Shown one piece after another: positions 1 through 8,413 of a stretch of 39,008 nucleotides of DNA. Below the pieces are notes generated by a model. It had not been told where the DNA came from. It saw only the letters and a program-made list of their open reading frames with translations, and did not search any database. The DNA is from Pseudomonadota bacterium (GTDB taxonomy: Bacteria > Pseudomonadota > Alphaproteobacteria > Acetobacterales > Acetobacteraceae), in NCBI GenBank assembly GCA_021808315.1, contig JAKBBY010000008.1, positions 1-39,008 on the forward strand, in the 5' to 3' direction. Position numbers and translations under genes: made by a program. The first letter of the stretch is position 1; each line of letters opens with the position of its first letter.

Positions 1-125
1 GGTTGCCGAAAAAATATCAATTAATCGCGAGTTTTCATTATTTTAACGTGTTTTATTAAGAAATTGCTGACAAAGGAAGGCTTAAGACGCTGATGCTTTA
101 GCGCGAACTTTTCCGGGAGCGTGAC

Positions 126-974
126 ATGGTGTTTTCACGGCGGTTTCTGTTGGATGCGGGGGTCAAAGCGACGATCAGCCTGCCGCTTTGGATGCAAACA
201 GCTTTGGCGGCAACACCCTGGTCGCGCCACGAGCAGGCTTCACGGCTGCGCGCTGCTGCCTATCGGCAGGGGCAGCAAAACCGCCTCGTGGTGATCGATC
301 CGGGTCATGGCGGTCGCGATCCGGGCTGTATCGGCAAAGGCAGGCTGTTTGAAAAAGACATCGCGCTGTCAGCTTCATGGGATTTACGGCGCACGTTAGA
401 ACGCGGCGGTTATCACGTTATGATGACTCGCGAGCGCGATTTTTTTGTCCCGCTGCAAGGCCGGGTCGATTTTGCCGAAAAACATCACGCTGCAGTATTT
501 CTGTCGATCCATGCCAATTCGGTGGCTCCAAACACCGTGGTGCGCGGTGCCAGTGTCTATACCTTCGCTGAACACGCATCGGACCCGCTGGCCCAGAAAA
601 TTGCCAGTCTGGAAAATAGTGTTGAGCGTCTATCCAATCCCACCTTCAAGGGGGTGTCACCGCAGGTGGGAGAAATTCTGTTTAGCTTGATGTCGCATAG
701 CACCAAGGTGGAATCACTGCTGTTGCAAAAACACGCTGTTGGCGCGTTAGCGCGTTCGGTCGATATGCTGCAAAACCCCGCCCGTCACGCCACATTCGCC
801 GTGCTACAATCTGCCGCGATCCCCAGCATCTTGGTCGAAACGGCGTTCCTCTCGAACCCCGAAGACGAAGCGGCATTGCGCACGAACGCCTTTCGCGAGC
901 GCATCGCCCAATCGATGAAAAATGCGGTGGACGCTTGGTTCATCGCCAAACAACATGCGGTCGCCAATTTGTAA
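126..974 (+). CDS. amiC: N-acetylmuramoyl-L-alanine amidase (Amidase_3), likely Tat-exported
   Basis: VVIDPGHGGRDPGCIG, MMTRERDFFVPLQGRVDFA, FLSIHANS and ILVETAFLSNPEDE are typical Amidase_3 motifs. N-terminus MVFSRRFLLDAGVKA resembles a twin-arginine signal. Confidence 0.93.
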   Translation: MVFSRRFLLDAGVKATISLPLWMQTALAATPWSRHEQASRLRAAAYRQGQQNRLVVIDPGHGGRDPGCIGKGRLFEKDIALSASWDLRRTLERGGYHVMMTRERDFFVPLQGRVDFAEKHHAAVFLSIHANSVAPNTVVRGASVYTFAEHASDPLAQKIASLENSVERLSNPTFKGVSPQVGEILFSLMSHSTKVESLLLQKHAVGALARSVDMLQNPARHATFAVLQSAAIPSILVETAFLSNPEDEAALRTNAFRERIAQSMKNAVDAWFIAKQHAVANL

Positions 975-983
975 GGCGCGGCC

Positions 984-1232
984 ATGATCGGGCGGCGGCG
1001 CGTCGCGTTAGGGCTTGGTGGATTTGTCTGGATGGCGTCCACGCGCGCGCTGTTGGCTGATCATCGCGCCTCGCCGCAAGAGGCCGACTATGTCGGTCAC
1101 CCAGGGCCGGGCGGCATCGAATGCGCCGCCTGCGAATTTTTCCAACCTGGGCGCGGTGGCCCTGCCCATTGCCAGTTGGTGCGCGGCGATATTCTCGCCG
1201 ATGGCAGTTGCGATTTTTTTGCCCGGCGCTGA
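984..1232 (+). CDS. Small high-potential iron-sulfur protein (HiPIP)-like, putative Tat signal
   Basis: 82 aa. RRRVALGLGG at the N-terminus, then C-x2-C-x12-C-x12-C (IECAACEFFQ...AHCQLVRGDILADGSCDFFARR), a HiPIP-like four-Cys pattern. Lies 9 bp after the amidase and 3 bp before the PBP. Confidence 0.75.
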   Translation: MIGRRRVALGLGGFVWMASTRALLADHRASPQEADYVGHPGPGGIECAACEFFQPGRGGPAHCQLVRGDILADGSCDFFARR

Positions 1233-1235
1233 ACG

Positions 1236-3149
1236 ATGTCCAAAGGATTGCCGCCCTGGCGTCATGTTTTCGTCAATTGGCTCGGGGTCGCCGTCGCGTG
1301 CTTTGCGGCGTTATTTGTCATTTTAACATTCAAACTGATCGATGCCACCGTGTGGCAACCGATCAAGCCGAGCGAAGCCGTGCTCGCCGCGTGGCGGCCC
1401 GATGACCGGATCAAACGCGAGGAGCCGGATCGGGCGCCGATCATTGATCGTCATGGCCGAATTTTAGCCGTTTCGCTGCCCGGTGCTGCTCTGTTCGCCG
1501 ATCCGCAGCAAATCATCCATCCCGATCATGACGCCATATTGATCCGCCAGGTGCTGCCGTTTTTATCGCGCCAAATGCTCGTCCATCGCTTGGCGCTGCG
1601 CCCTTACGGCTTTGTCTATCTGGACCGGCATCTCACCGCCACCCAAGAATTGGCGATTAATCGGCTGGGGATACCCGGCTTGTATTTCCAGCCGATTTGG
1701 GAACGGCATTATCCGCAAGGTCATATCGCAGCCCATATTCTCGGTGGCGTCACGCCTGACCAACGAGGCATCGCTGGCATCGAAGCCTATTTCGATCATC
1801 GGCTGGTGGCCCAGCCCAATAAACCGTTGCGATTATCAATCGATTTGCGGATCCAGGCGATTGTCCATCACGAGGTGGCCCGCGCCATGCGCGATTATCA
1901 CGCGCGCGGTGCCTGCGGCATCGTCGAGAACATGCATGGCCGCGTGGTGGCCATGGTCAGCCTGCCCGATTACAATGCCAATCAATTCCATCAAGCGCCG
2001 AGCGACACGCTGTTTGATCGCTGCATTTCCGGCGATTACGAGCCGGGTAGTGTGATGAAGCTGATGACCCTGCCTGCCGCTTTGCAATCGGGCTTGGTGC
2101 AATATTGGGACCGCTTCAACACCACCCATCCGCTGGTCGTTGATGGTTTCGCCGTCACTGATTATGAGCCAGTGCATCATTGGCTAGCGATGCCCGCCAT
2201 TTTAGCCATGTCCTCAAATATCGGCGCCTCACGGATTGCGACCATCATGGGGCCAAAAATCCAGCGCGCTTGGCTGCGGAAAATGGGTTTCTTTCAGCCC
2301 TCGCCTGTGCAAATGCCCGGCGTCCAGCCGCCAATCTGGCACCCCAAAGCCACCTGGAAATTACTCACCACCATGACCGTTAGTTTCGGCAACGGCATCG
2401 CCATGGCACCCCTCACCATGGCCAATGCCGTGGTCGCCGATGTGAATGGCGGCATTCTCTACCGGCCAACCTTGCTCGCATCGCGCCCAGGTGCCCCGCC
2501 GCGCCGGGGCGTGCGGGTGATGCGGCGGTCCGTATCCGTCATTATGCGCAAATTGATGCGTGGTGTCGTGCTCTCAGGCACCGGCATTTATGCCCGCGTG
2601 CCGGGCTATCTGGTCGGCGGTAAAACCGGCACGGCGCAGGTTGTCGGTAAAAATGGCCGCTACCGTCATCATTTGAACAACGCCTCATTCATGGCGATTT
2701 TTCCGGCGAACCGGCCACGTTTTGTGGTCTATGTGGTGGTCATCCATCCGCACCCAACCAAAAAAATGGCCCATTTCTCCTACGGATTTACCACAGGCGG
2801 CTATGTCGCGGCACCCGCCGTGGGCCGCATTATCGCGCGGATCGGGCCGATGGTGGGTGTCCGCCCGCGCGCCGGGGCAGCGCTCAAACACATCAGTGCG
2901 CGCTGGCAAATTCCCCTCAAACCCAGCGTGCCACCGGGGCAGATCGCCTTGGGGCCGAATAATCCGCTGCCACCCGGCGCTAATCGCTACGCCTATATTT
3001 TGGCGCACCGAAAGCCACCGTCTCATCCTGACACACGCTTAGAAAAGGCGGCCCTACGCCGCGTGCAAATGGCCATCCCCGATCAAGCCCTGCCGCGCGA
3101 TCAGAACGAGCGCGATGTGCGGCGCGATGACGGCACGCGCACCGAATAA
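1236..3149 (+). CDS. Class B penicillin-binding protein (FtsI/PBP2-type transpeptidase)
   Basis: Single N-terminal TM segment, RAPIIDRHGRILAVS dimerisation-domain motif, SxxK (PGSVMKL), SxN (MSSNIGAS), KTG (GGKTGTAQ). No glycosyltransferase domain. Confidence 0.92.
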   Translation: MSKGLPPWRHVFVNWLGVAVACFAALFVILTFKLIDATVWQPIKPSEAVLAAWRPDDRIKREEPDRAPIIDRHGRILAVSLPGAALFADPQQIIHPDHDAILIRQVLPFLSRQMLVHRLALRPYGFVYLDRHLTATQELAINRLGIPGLYFQPIWERHYPQGHIAAHILGGVTPDQRGIAGIEAYFDHRLVAQPNKPLRLSIDLRIQAIVHHEVARAMRDYHARGACGIVENMHGRVVAMVSLPDYNANQFHQAPSDTLFDRCISGDYEPGSVMKLMTLPAALQSGLVQYWDRFNTTHPLVVDGFAVTDYEPVHHWLAMPAILAMSSNIGASRIATIMGPKIQRAWLRKMGFFQPSPVQMPGVQPPIWHPKATWKLLTTMTVSFGNGIAMAPLTMANAVVADVNGGILYRPTLLASRPGAPPRRGVRVMRRSVSVIMRKLMRGVVLSGTGIYARVPGYLVGGKTGTAQVVGKNGRYRHHLNNASFMAIFPANRPRFVVYVVVIHPHPTKKMAHFSYGFTTGGYVAAPAVGRIIARIGPMVGVRPRAGAALKHISARWQIPLKPSVPPGQIALGPNNPLPPGANRYAYILAHRKPPSHPDTRLEKAALRRVQMAIPDQALPRDQNERDVRRDDGTRTE

Positions 3150-3150
3150 C

Positions 3151-4404
3151 TTACACCACCCGGCGCGCCGCCGCCTCGCCCGAGCGGATTGCCCCTTCAA
3201 TCGTCGCCGGCAGCCCCGTTGCGGTATAATCGCCCGCCAAGCCAAGATTATCGATCACGGCACCATCAATCACCGGTATTGTTGCCGGGCGGCGGCTTAA
3301 TTGCGCAGGCGTCGCCGCAAACGTTGCCCGCTTCTCCTTCAGCACCCGATAGGCCGGCATGGTGCGTGGTAAGCCAAAGGCCCGCCGCAAATCGGACCAA
3401 ACTTCGAGCGCTAACGCATCAGCATCACGATCAACCTTATCATTCGCAGCACTGATCGTGATCGACACGACATCGTTTTTTTCAAACACCCATTCCGCCG
3501 CCCCCCCCAGCAGCCCGTAAAATCCGGATGGCCCTGGCGGGATTCCCGCCCGAAAATGCACGTTCAAAATCGCTTCATGCTGATCCGGCACGATCAGTCC
3601 CGGCAGTAACTCTGCCGCAATCCAGGGCGGTGTGGCGAGGATCACCTGATCGCCCCCGCGCACCGGCTCATCCAGTGCCGACCCGGTCAGCCGCGTAATC
3701 CTGTTATGCTCCACGCCGAGCGCCTGGATACGCGCACCAAACCGCAATTCGGCGCCGTGCGCGCGCAAAAAAGCCAAGGCTGGATCAACCAAACTTTCTG
3801 ATAACCCCAGTTTTGGATAGCGCGGTATCGCCGCCGCCCCGCCGCGCCCAATCGTTTCGCGCAATACCGCACCCAGCAGCGCCGCCGAGCCCTCAGTTGG
3901 CTTGGTGTTCAACGCCGCAATCGCCAGCGGCTCAACCAGGCGTTCATAGAGCGGGTCAAGATCGCCCATCAGCGCCTGCACCCGATCATCCGGCCCGGCC
4001 CGATCAAGGCGGCGCAGGGCGAGATAATCACGCGCCCGCGAATCCGGCACCCGCGCAGCACGCCGAAAAATCCATAGCGGGATTCGGCTGTTATTCAGTC
4101 GTAAATTCCACGCAGCGCCGGATACAAGGTCAATAAACGGGAAAATCGCCCGGCTTGGGCCGGTGAGTGTATCGCTCGCACCAATCCGCGCCAAATATGC
4201 CATGGCCGCATGATTGCCCGAAGCCAGCAAATGATTGCCATTATCAATCCGACAATCGAGTGTCGCGTCATGGTAAGAGCGGCAACGCCCGCCCGCGAAC
4301 CGCGCCGCCTCATAGAGCACAACCCGCTCGCCGCGCTCAGCCAACGCTGTGGCGGCGGCCAGCCCGGCCATGCCCGCGCCAATAACATGGATGCGGCGGC
4401 TCAT
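3151..4404 (-). CDS. hpnE: Hydroxysqualene dehydroxylase / squalene-associated FAD-dependent desaturase HpnE
   Basis: IHVIGAGMAGLAAATALAERGERVVLYEAARFAGGRCRSY FAD-binding motif. Last gene of the hpnABCDE run, 4-bp overlap with hpnD. Confidence 0.92.
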   Translation of the reverse strand: MSRRIHVIGAGMAGLAAATALAERGERVVLYEAARFAGGRCRSYHDATLDCRIDNGNHLLASGNHAAMAYLARIGASDTLTGPSRAIFPFIDLVSGAAWNLRLNNSRIPLWIFRRAARVPDSRARDYLALRRLDRAGPDDRVQALMGDLDPLYERLVEPLAIAALNTKPTEGSAALLGAVLRETIGRGGAAAIPRYPKLGLSESLVDPALAFLRAHGAELRFGARIQALGVEHNRITRLTGSALDEPVRGGDQVILATPPWIAAELLPGLIVPDQHEAILNVHFRAGIPPGPSGFYGLLGGAAEWVFEKNDVVSITISAANDKVDRDADALALEVWSDLRRAFGLPRTMPAYRVLKEKRATFAATPAQLSRRPATIPVIDGAVIDNLGLAGDYTATGLPATIEGAIRSGEAAARRVV

Positions 4405-5279
4405 AGCGGCTCAGCCCGCCGGTCGGCCAACAGCCAGAGCTGTGCGGCCAGACCCAGTTTGCGCCAGAGCGGCAGGCTTGGCCGCTCGGTGGGGGCGCTA
4501 AAACCTCGCGCGCGCATGATCTCAAGCAAGGGCCGATACGACGCCGCCATCAGCCGGGCCGGGCGCATGGCGCGTTCATCGCACGCCGCCATGGCCTGCG
4601 CCGCTTGATCGAAATGCCGCGCGGCACGATCACCAAGAGTGCTGAGCACCAGCGGCAAGTCTGGATGCGCCAAGGCAGCGTGCGGCTCGAACGGCACATG
4701 ATAGGCGTTGAGCAATTCACGCGGCAAATAGAGGCGTTGTCGCTGTGCATCTTCGCCAAGGTCGCGCAAAATGTTGGTCAATTGCAGCGCCCGGCCAAGA
4801 TGATACGCGACGCGCCGCCCGGCCTCCGTCGGTTCGCCAAAAATGCGGATCGATAAACGACCGACAGCAGAAGCCACACGGTCGCAATATAAATCAAGCG
4901 TCGCCTCATCGGGCGCCATAATCGGCGCAGCAATATCCATCGCCATACCATCGATGATCGCGATAAAATCCTCCTGCGCCAACCCATGCCGCGCAATCGC
5001 GGTTCGCAGCACCCGGGTGGTCGGCTCCTCAGCCTCACCCTGATAGAGCGCCGCGATCCGCTGGCGCCATTGATCAAGCGCCATAATGCGCGCATCGGCG
5101 GATACGCCATCATCATCGGCAATATCATCAACAACCCGGCAAAACGCATAAACCCCATACATCGCAACCCGCCTTGGCGCCGAAAGCACCGTCATGCCGC
5201 GATAAAACGAGGTGCCCGCCGCACGGGTCAATGCGGTAACGGCGGCAATGTCCTCAGGCTGATACGAGGCCGCCATCAT
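4401..5279 (-). CDS. hpnD: Presqualene diphosphate synthase HpnD
   Basis: SQS/PSY family: RRVAMYGVYAFCRVVDDIADD and YHLGRALQLTNILRDLGEDAQRQRLYLPRELL. 4-bp overlaps with both neighbours. Confidence 0.93.
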   Translation of the reverse strand: MMAASYQPEDIAAVTALTRAAGTSFYRGMTVLSAPRRVAMYGVYAFCRVVDDIADDDGVSADARIMALDQWRQRIAALYQGEAEEPTTRVLRTAIARHGLAQEDFIAIIDGMAMDIAAPIMAPDEATLDLYCDRVASAVGRLSIRIFGEPTEAGRRVAYHLGRALQLTNILRDLGEDAQRQRLYLPRELLNAYHVPFEPHAALAHPDLPLVLSTLGDRAARHFDQAAQAMAACDERAMRPARLMAASYRPLLEIMRARGFSAPTERPSLPLWRKLGLAAQLWLLADRRAEPL

Positions 5280-6118
5280 GCGAGCCGCGCCGCGCCGACA
5301 ATGAACGCCGCTACAAAATCAGATTTGCGCAATTTCACCCGCCCCGCTAACGGGTCACCACGCCGCAAATGCCGATGCAAACGCTGCGCTAAATGCGTAA
5401 TCATCCCCGTCTCCAAGCGCATCCGGCGCGAACGCAACTGATGCGGCAGCGCGGTCGCAGCCTCGTTCAACGCGGCGGTTTTATCCAGCATCGCATCAAA
5501 TACGCGGCGCAATTCCGGCGATGTTTTGGGTGCCGTCAGCGCCTCGACGTCGATCCCCGCATCCGTGAGCATATCGGTGGGCAAATAGCATCGTTGCAGA
5601 TTGCGCCAATCATCTGCGCAATCTTGCAAATGGTTCAGCACCTGCAACGCCGCGCAAAGCGCGTCTGATGCAGGCCAACTCGCCCGATCTTCGCGGTGCA
5701 AATCAAGCACGAAACGGCCAACGGGGGCTGCGGAAAATCGACAATATTCCATCAACTCCGCCCAGCTCGCATAGCGCGCCTTGGTGGCATCCTGGCGAAA
5801 CGCGATCAGCAATTCGCGCGCATGCGTCGCAGGCATGCCCATTTCCGCCAAGCTCTGACGCAGGCGGCTGGCACTTGGTGAGCCAGACGTTACAGCACCG
5901 CTCAGCACCATATCCATCCGGTCCAGTCGGCTCATTTTCTGCTCAGGCGTGAGTGACGAATTGTCAGCAATATCATCGGCATTACGGGCAAAGCTGTAAT
6001 AGGCATGAACATGCGGGCGCAATTTTGGATGGATCAGCACGCCCACAGGAAAATTTTCATCCCTCCGATCCTTGCCAGACCACAGTTCAACGGTATCAGA
6101 CGGCATCATCGTGCTCAT
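5276..6118 (-). CDS. hpnC: Squalene synthase HpnC (start trimmed to MSTMMPSDTVELW)
   Basis: SQS/PSY family: HPKLRPHVHAYYSFARNADDIADN and LNHLQDCADDWRNLQRCYLPTDML. The ORF-track start at 6238 overruns hpnB; the trimmed ATG overlaps the hpnB stop (TGATG). Confidence 0.9.
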   Translation of the reverse strand: MSTMMPSDTVELWSGKDRRDENFPVGVLIHPKLRPHVHAYYSFARNADDIADNSSLTPEQKMSRLDRMDMVLSGAVTSGSPSASRLRQSLAEMGMPATHARELLIAFRQDATKARYASWAELMEYCRFSAAPVGRFVLDLHREDRASWPASDALCAALQVLNHLQDCADDWRNLQRCYLPTDMLTDAGIDVEALTAPKTSPELRRVFDAMLDKTAALNEAATALPHQLRSRRMRLETGMITHLAQRLHRHLRRGDPLAGRVKLRKSDFVAAFIVGAARLA

Positions 6119-7257
6119 CAAGCGGCTCCGTAATCGCGGCGTTTCCATTGCGCACCCGCGCCGCGCCAATAGCGCCGCGCCGAGGCTATCGTCGCTTCCA
6201 AATACAGCACGGCAATCAGCGGCAGCGCGAGCGCCCATAGCCGGCTAACCCGATAGCGGCGCAGCGTTGGCAGATAAGACCAAATCGCAAGGCCACTCGC
6301 CACAACCCCCGCAATAAACCCAAGCCCGTGGCCCGCGACGATCGCGAGCGGCGGCACCAGCCAAACCAGCCCCAGCCCCAACACCGTCAACGCCAGCAAG
6401 AGTGAGGAATGGCGCAATTGGGTAAAGGCCGACCGGGCAATCATCGCGCGAATATCGGCAAATTGCGGATACAGCCGGATTGATTGGGCAAGGCCCGAAT
6501 GGCCGAGAAAAATCGCCCCGCCCGGCTTCACCGCACGCGCGAGCGTCACGTCATCGATCAGCGCGCCGCGCATCGCCCTGATCCCGCCGATGCGCGTGAG
6601 CGCCGTCCGGCGGATCAGCACCGTGCCCCCCGCCGCTGCGGCCACGGCGGAAAGCGGATTATTCACCTGCGCGAACGGGTACAGCATCTGAAAAAAATAC
6701 ACGAACGCCGGGATCAGCAATCGCTCTGCAAGGCTCGTGCAATTCAGCCGCACCATCTCGGAAACCATATCCAGCCGATAGCGCCCCACCGGCGCGTGCA
6801 ACCGCGCCACCAACGTCGCGAGATGGCGCGGATCATGGGTGATGTCCGCATCGGTGAACAAAATCAGCGGCGCCGTGCTCTGCGCCACAGCTTGCTCAAG
6901 CGCGAATAATTTCCCCGCCCAACCGGCAGGCTTTTCCGTCCCCTCGATCAGCAAAAACCGTGGATCATGCTGCGCCATTAGCCGGGCGCGTGCTTGGGTT
7001 TCATCGGCACTGCGATCATCGACCAAAATCACCCGGTATGACCCCGGATAGTCTTGCGCCAAGAGCGACGCCATCACCGGCGCAATCGTTTCGGCCTCAT
7101 CACGGGCCGGCACAATAATATCAACCGGTGGCGCCTCAACCGGCCATGCGGGCAGCAATTCCGGCGTGCTGTGCCAGAACGGCGCGCCCGGTTCACCATG
7201 CCAAAAAACCAGATAAACCCAAATGATTGCGGCCAGAACGGCAAGAGAGGTGAACAT
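6118..7257 (-). CDS. hpnB: Hopanoid-associated glycosyltransferase family 2, HpnB
   Basis: GT2 motifs VDIIVPARDEAETIAPVMASLLAQDYPGSYRVILVDDRSAD and ILFTDADITHDP, followed by C-terminal TM segments. Confidence 0.9.
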   Translation of the reverse strand: MFTSLAVLAAIIWVYLVFWHGEPGAPFWHSTPELLPAWPVEAPPVDIIVPARDEAETIAPVMASLLAQDYPGSYRVILVDDRSADETQARARLMAQHDPRFLLIEGTEKPAGWAGKLFALEQAVAQSTAPLILFTDADITHDPRHLATLVARLHAPVGRYRLDMVSEMVRLNCTSLAERLLIPAFVYFFQMLYPFAQVNNPLSAVAAAAGGTVLIRRTALTRIGGIRAMRGALIDDVTLARAVKPGGAIFLGHSGLAQSIRLYPQFADIRAMIARSAFTQLRHSSLLLALTVLGLGLVWLVPPLAIVAGHGLGFIAGVVASGLAIWSYLPTLRRYRVSRLWALALPLIAVLYLEATIASARRYWRGAGAQWKRRDYGAA

Positions 7258-7263
7258 CGCGGA

Positions 7264-8310
7264 TCACGCAGCCTGCGGGTGAAACGCGATGTCAGAAAGC
7301 AGCCCGCGCGTGCAAAAATCAACCAGCGCATCCTCGAACGCGCGCTGCGCCGGGCGCGGCGCGTAACCCAGCTCACGAACCGCCTTCGTTGAATCATACC
7401 ACATTAAATGCCGCGCCATCGCCAACATATCGCGCGTCATCATCGGCGGATGGCCGGTCAGCCGAGCCCACCCCTCCATCACGCGCGCAATCGGCACCAG
7501 CGGGGCAATCGGTAGCTTGATGCGCGGCGGTGAGCGGCCCGCAAGCTTGGCGATCATCTGGCCAATCTCGGAGAGCATCAGATTTTCACCCCCCAGAATA
7601 TACGATTCCCCCGTGCGCCCATGCTGCTCAGCGCGCAAATGGCCCGCCGCCACATCATCGACATGCACGATATTCATGCCGGTCTCCACATAAGCGGGCA
7701 TCAGCCCGCGCGCCGCATCCAGCACCATGCGGCCCGTTGGCGTCGGTTTAATATCGCCCGGTCCCACCGGCGCTGAGGGGTTCACAATGACAATATCCAG
7801 ACCCGCCTGCGCCAAGGCGCGCACCGCAATTTCCGCGTCATATTTCGAGCGTTTATAGGGGCCAATATGATCCTCTGGCCGGTTCGCGGTACCCTCATTC
7901 GCCGGTTCGCGCCCCTGCGCCAGCCCCAGCGCCGCAACGCTGCTGGTATAGACCATGCGTTTCACCCCCGCCGCATGAGCGGCTTTGAGGAGTGCCACAC
8001 TGCCATCGATATTGGTGCGGCGCATCATGGCAATATCAGGCACCCACAGCCGGTAATCAGCCGCAACATGAAACAGCCGGGTGCATCCCGCGACCGCCGC
8101 CGCGAGCGAGGCCGGATCGGTCAAATCGGCCACCACCCGTTCACCCGGCACGTCGCGCAGATTGCTCAAATCGCTCTGCGCCCGATGGATCAGGCGAATC
8201 CGCCGCCCCGCGCGCACCAAAGCCCGCGCCACGGCAGCGCCAACAAAACCGGTGGCGCCGGTGACCAGGGTAAGGCCGGGATCGGAGGATGCAGGATCAA
8301 GATCAGTCAT
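7264..8310 (-). CDS. hpnA: Hopanoid-associated sugar epimerase (extended SDR) HpnA
   Basis: TLVTGATGFVGAAVARALVRAGRRIRLIHR Rossmann motif, YTSSVAALG and YKRSKYDAE catalytic motif. Start trimmed to MTDLDPASS. Confidence 0.9.
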   Translation of the reverse strand: MTDLDPASSDPGLTLVTGATGFVGAAVARALVRAGRRIRLIHRAQSDLSNLRDVPGERVVADLTDPASLAAAVAGCTRLFHVAADYRLWVPDIAMMRRTNIDGSVALLKAAHAAGVKRMVYTSSVAALGLAQGREPANEGTANRPEDHIGPYKRSKYDAEIAVRALAQAGLDIVIVNPSAPVGPGDIKPTPTGRMVLDAARGLMPAYVETGMNIVHVDDVAAGHLRAEQHGRTGESYILGGENLMLSEIGQMIAKLAGRSPPRIKLPIAPLVPIARVMEGWARLTGHPPMMTRDMLAMARHLMWYDSTKAVRELGYAPRPAQRAFEDALVDFCTRGLLSDIAFHPQAA

Positions 8311-8413
8311 GGCGATCAGCGAAATAGAGATAAATTGGCAATCTGCAAAATCGGTGGGCAAAACCTACCTGCGCGCCCCCGCGCCAGCCACCCGCCCCTC
8401 ATCCGCGCGGCCC

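Noticed and set aside
1-125. Possible promoter or 5' UTR of a gene upstream of the amidase
   Set aside because: AT-rich and plausible (the rne gene is often divergent here in alphaproteobacteria), but the neighbouring gene is outside the window and no clear -35/-10 pair could be supported.
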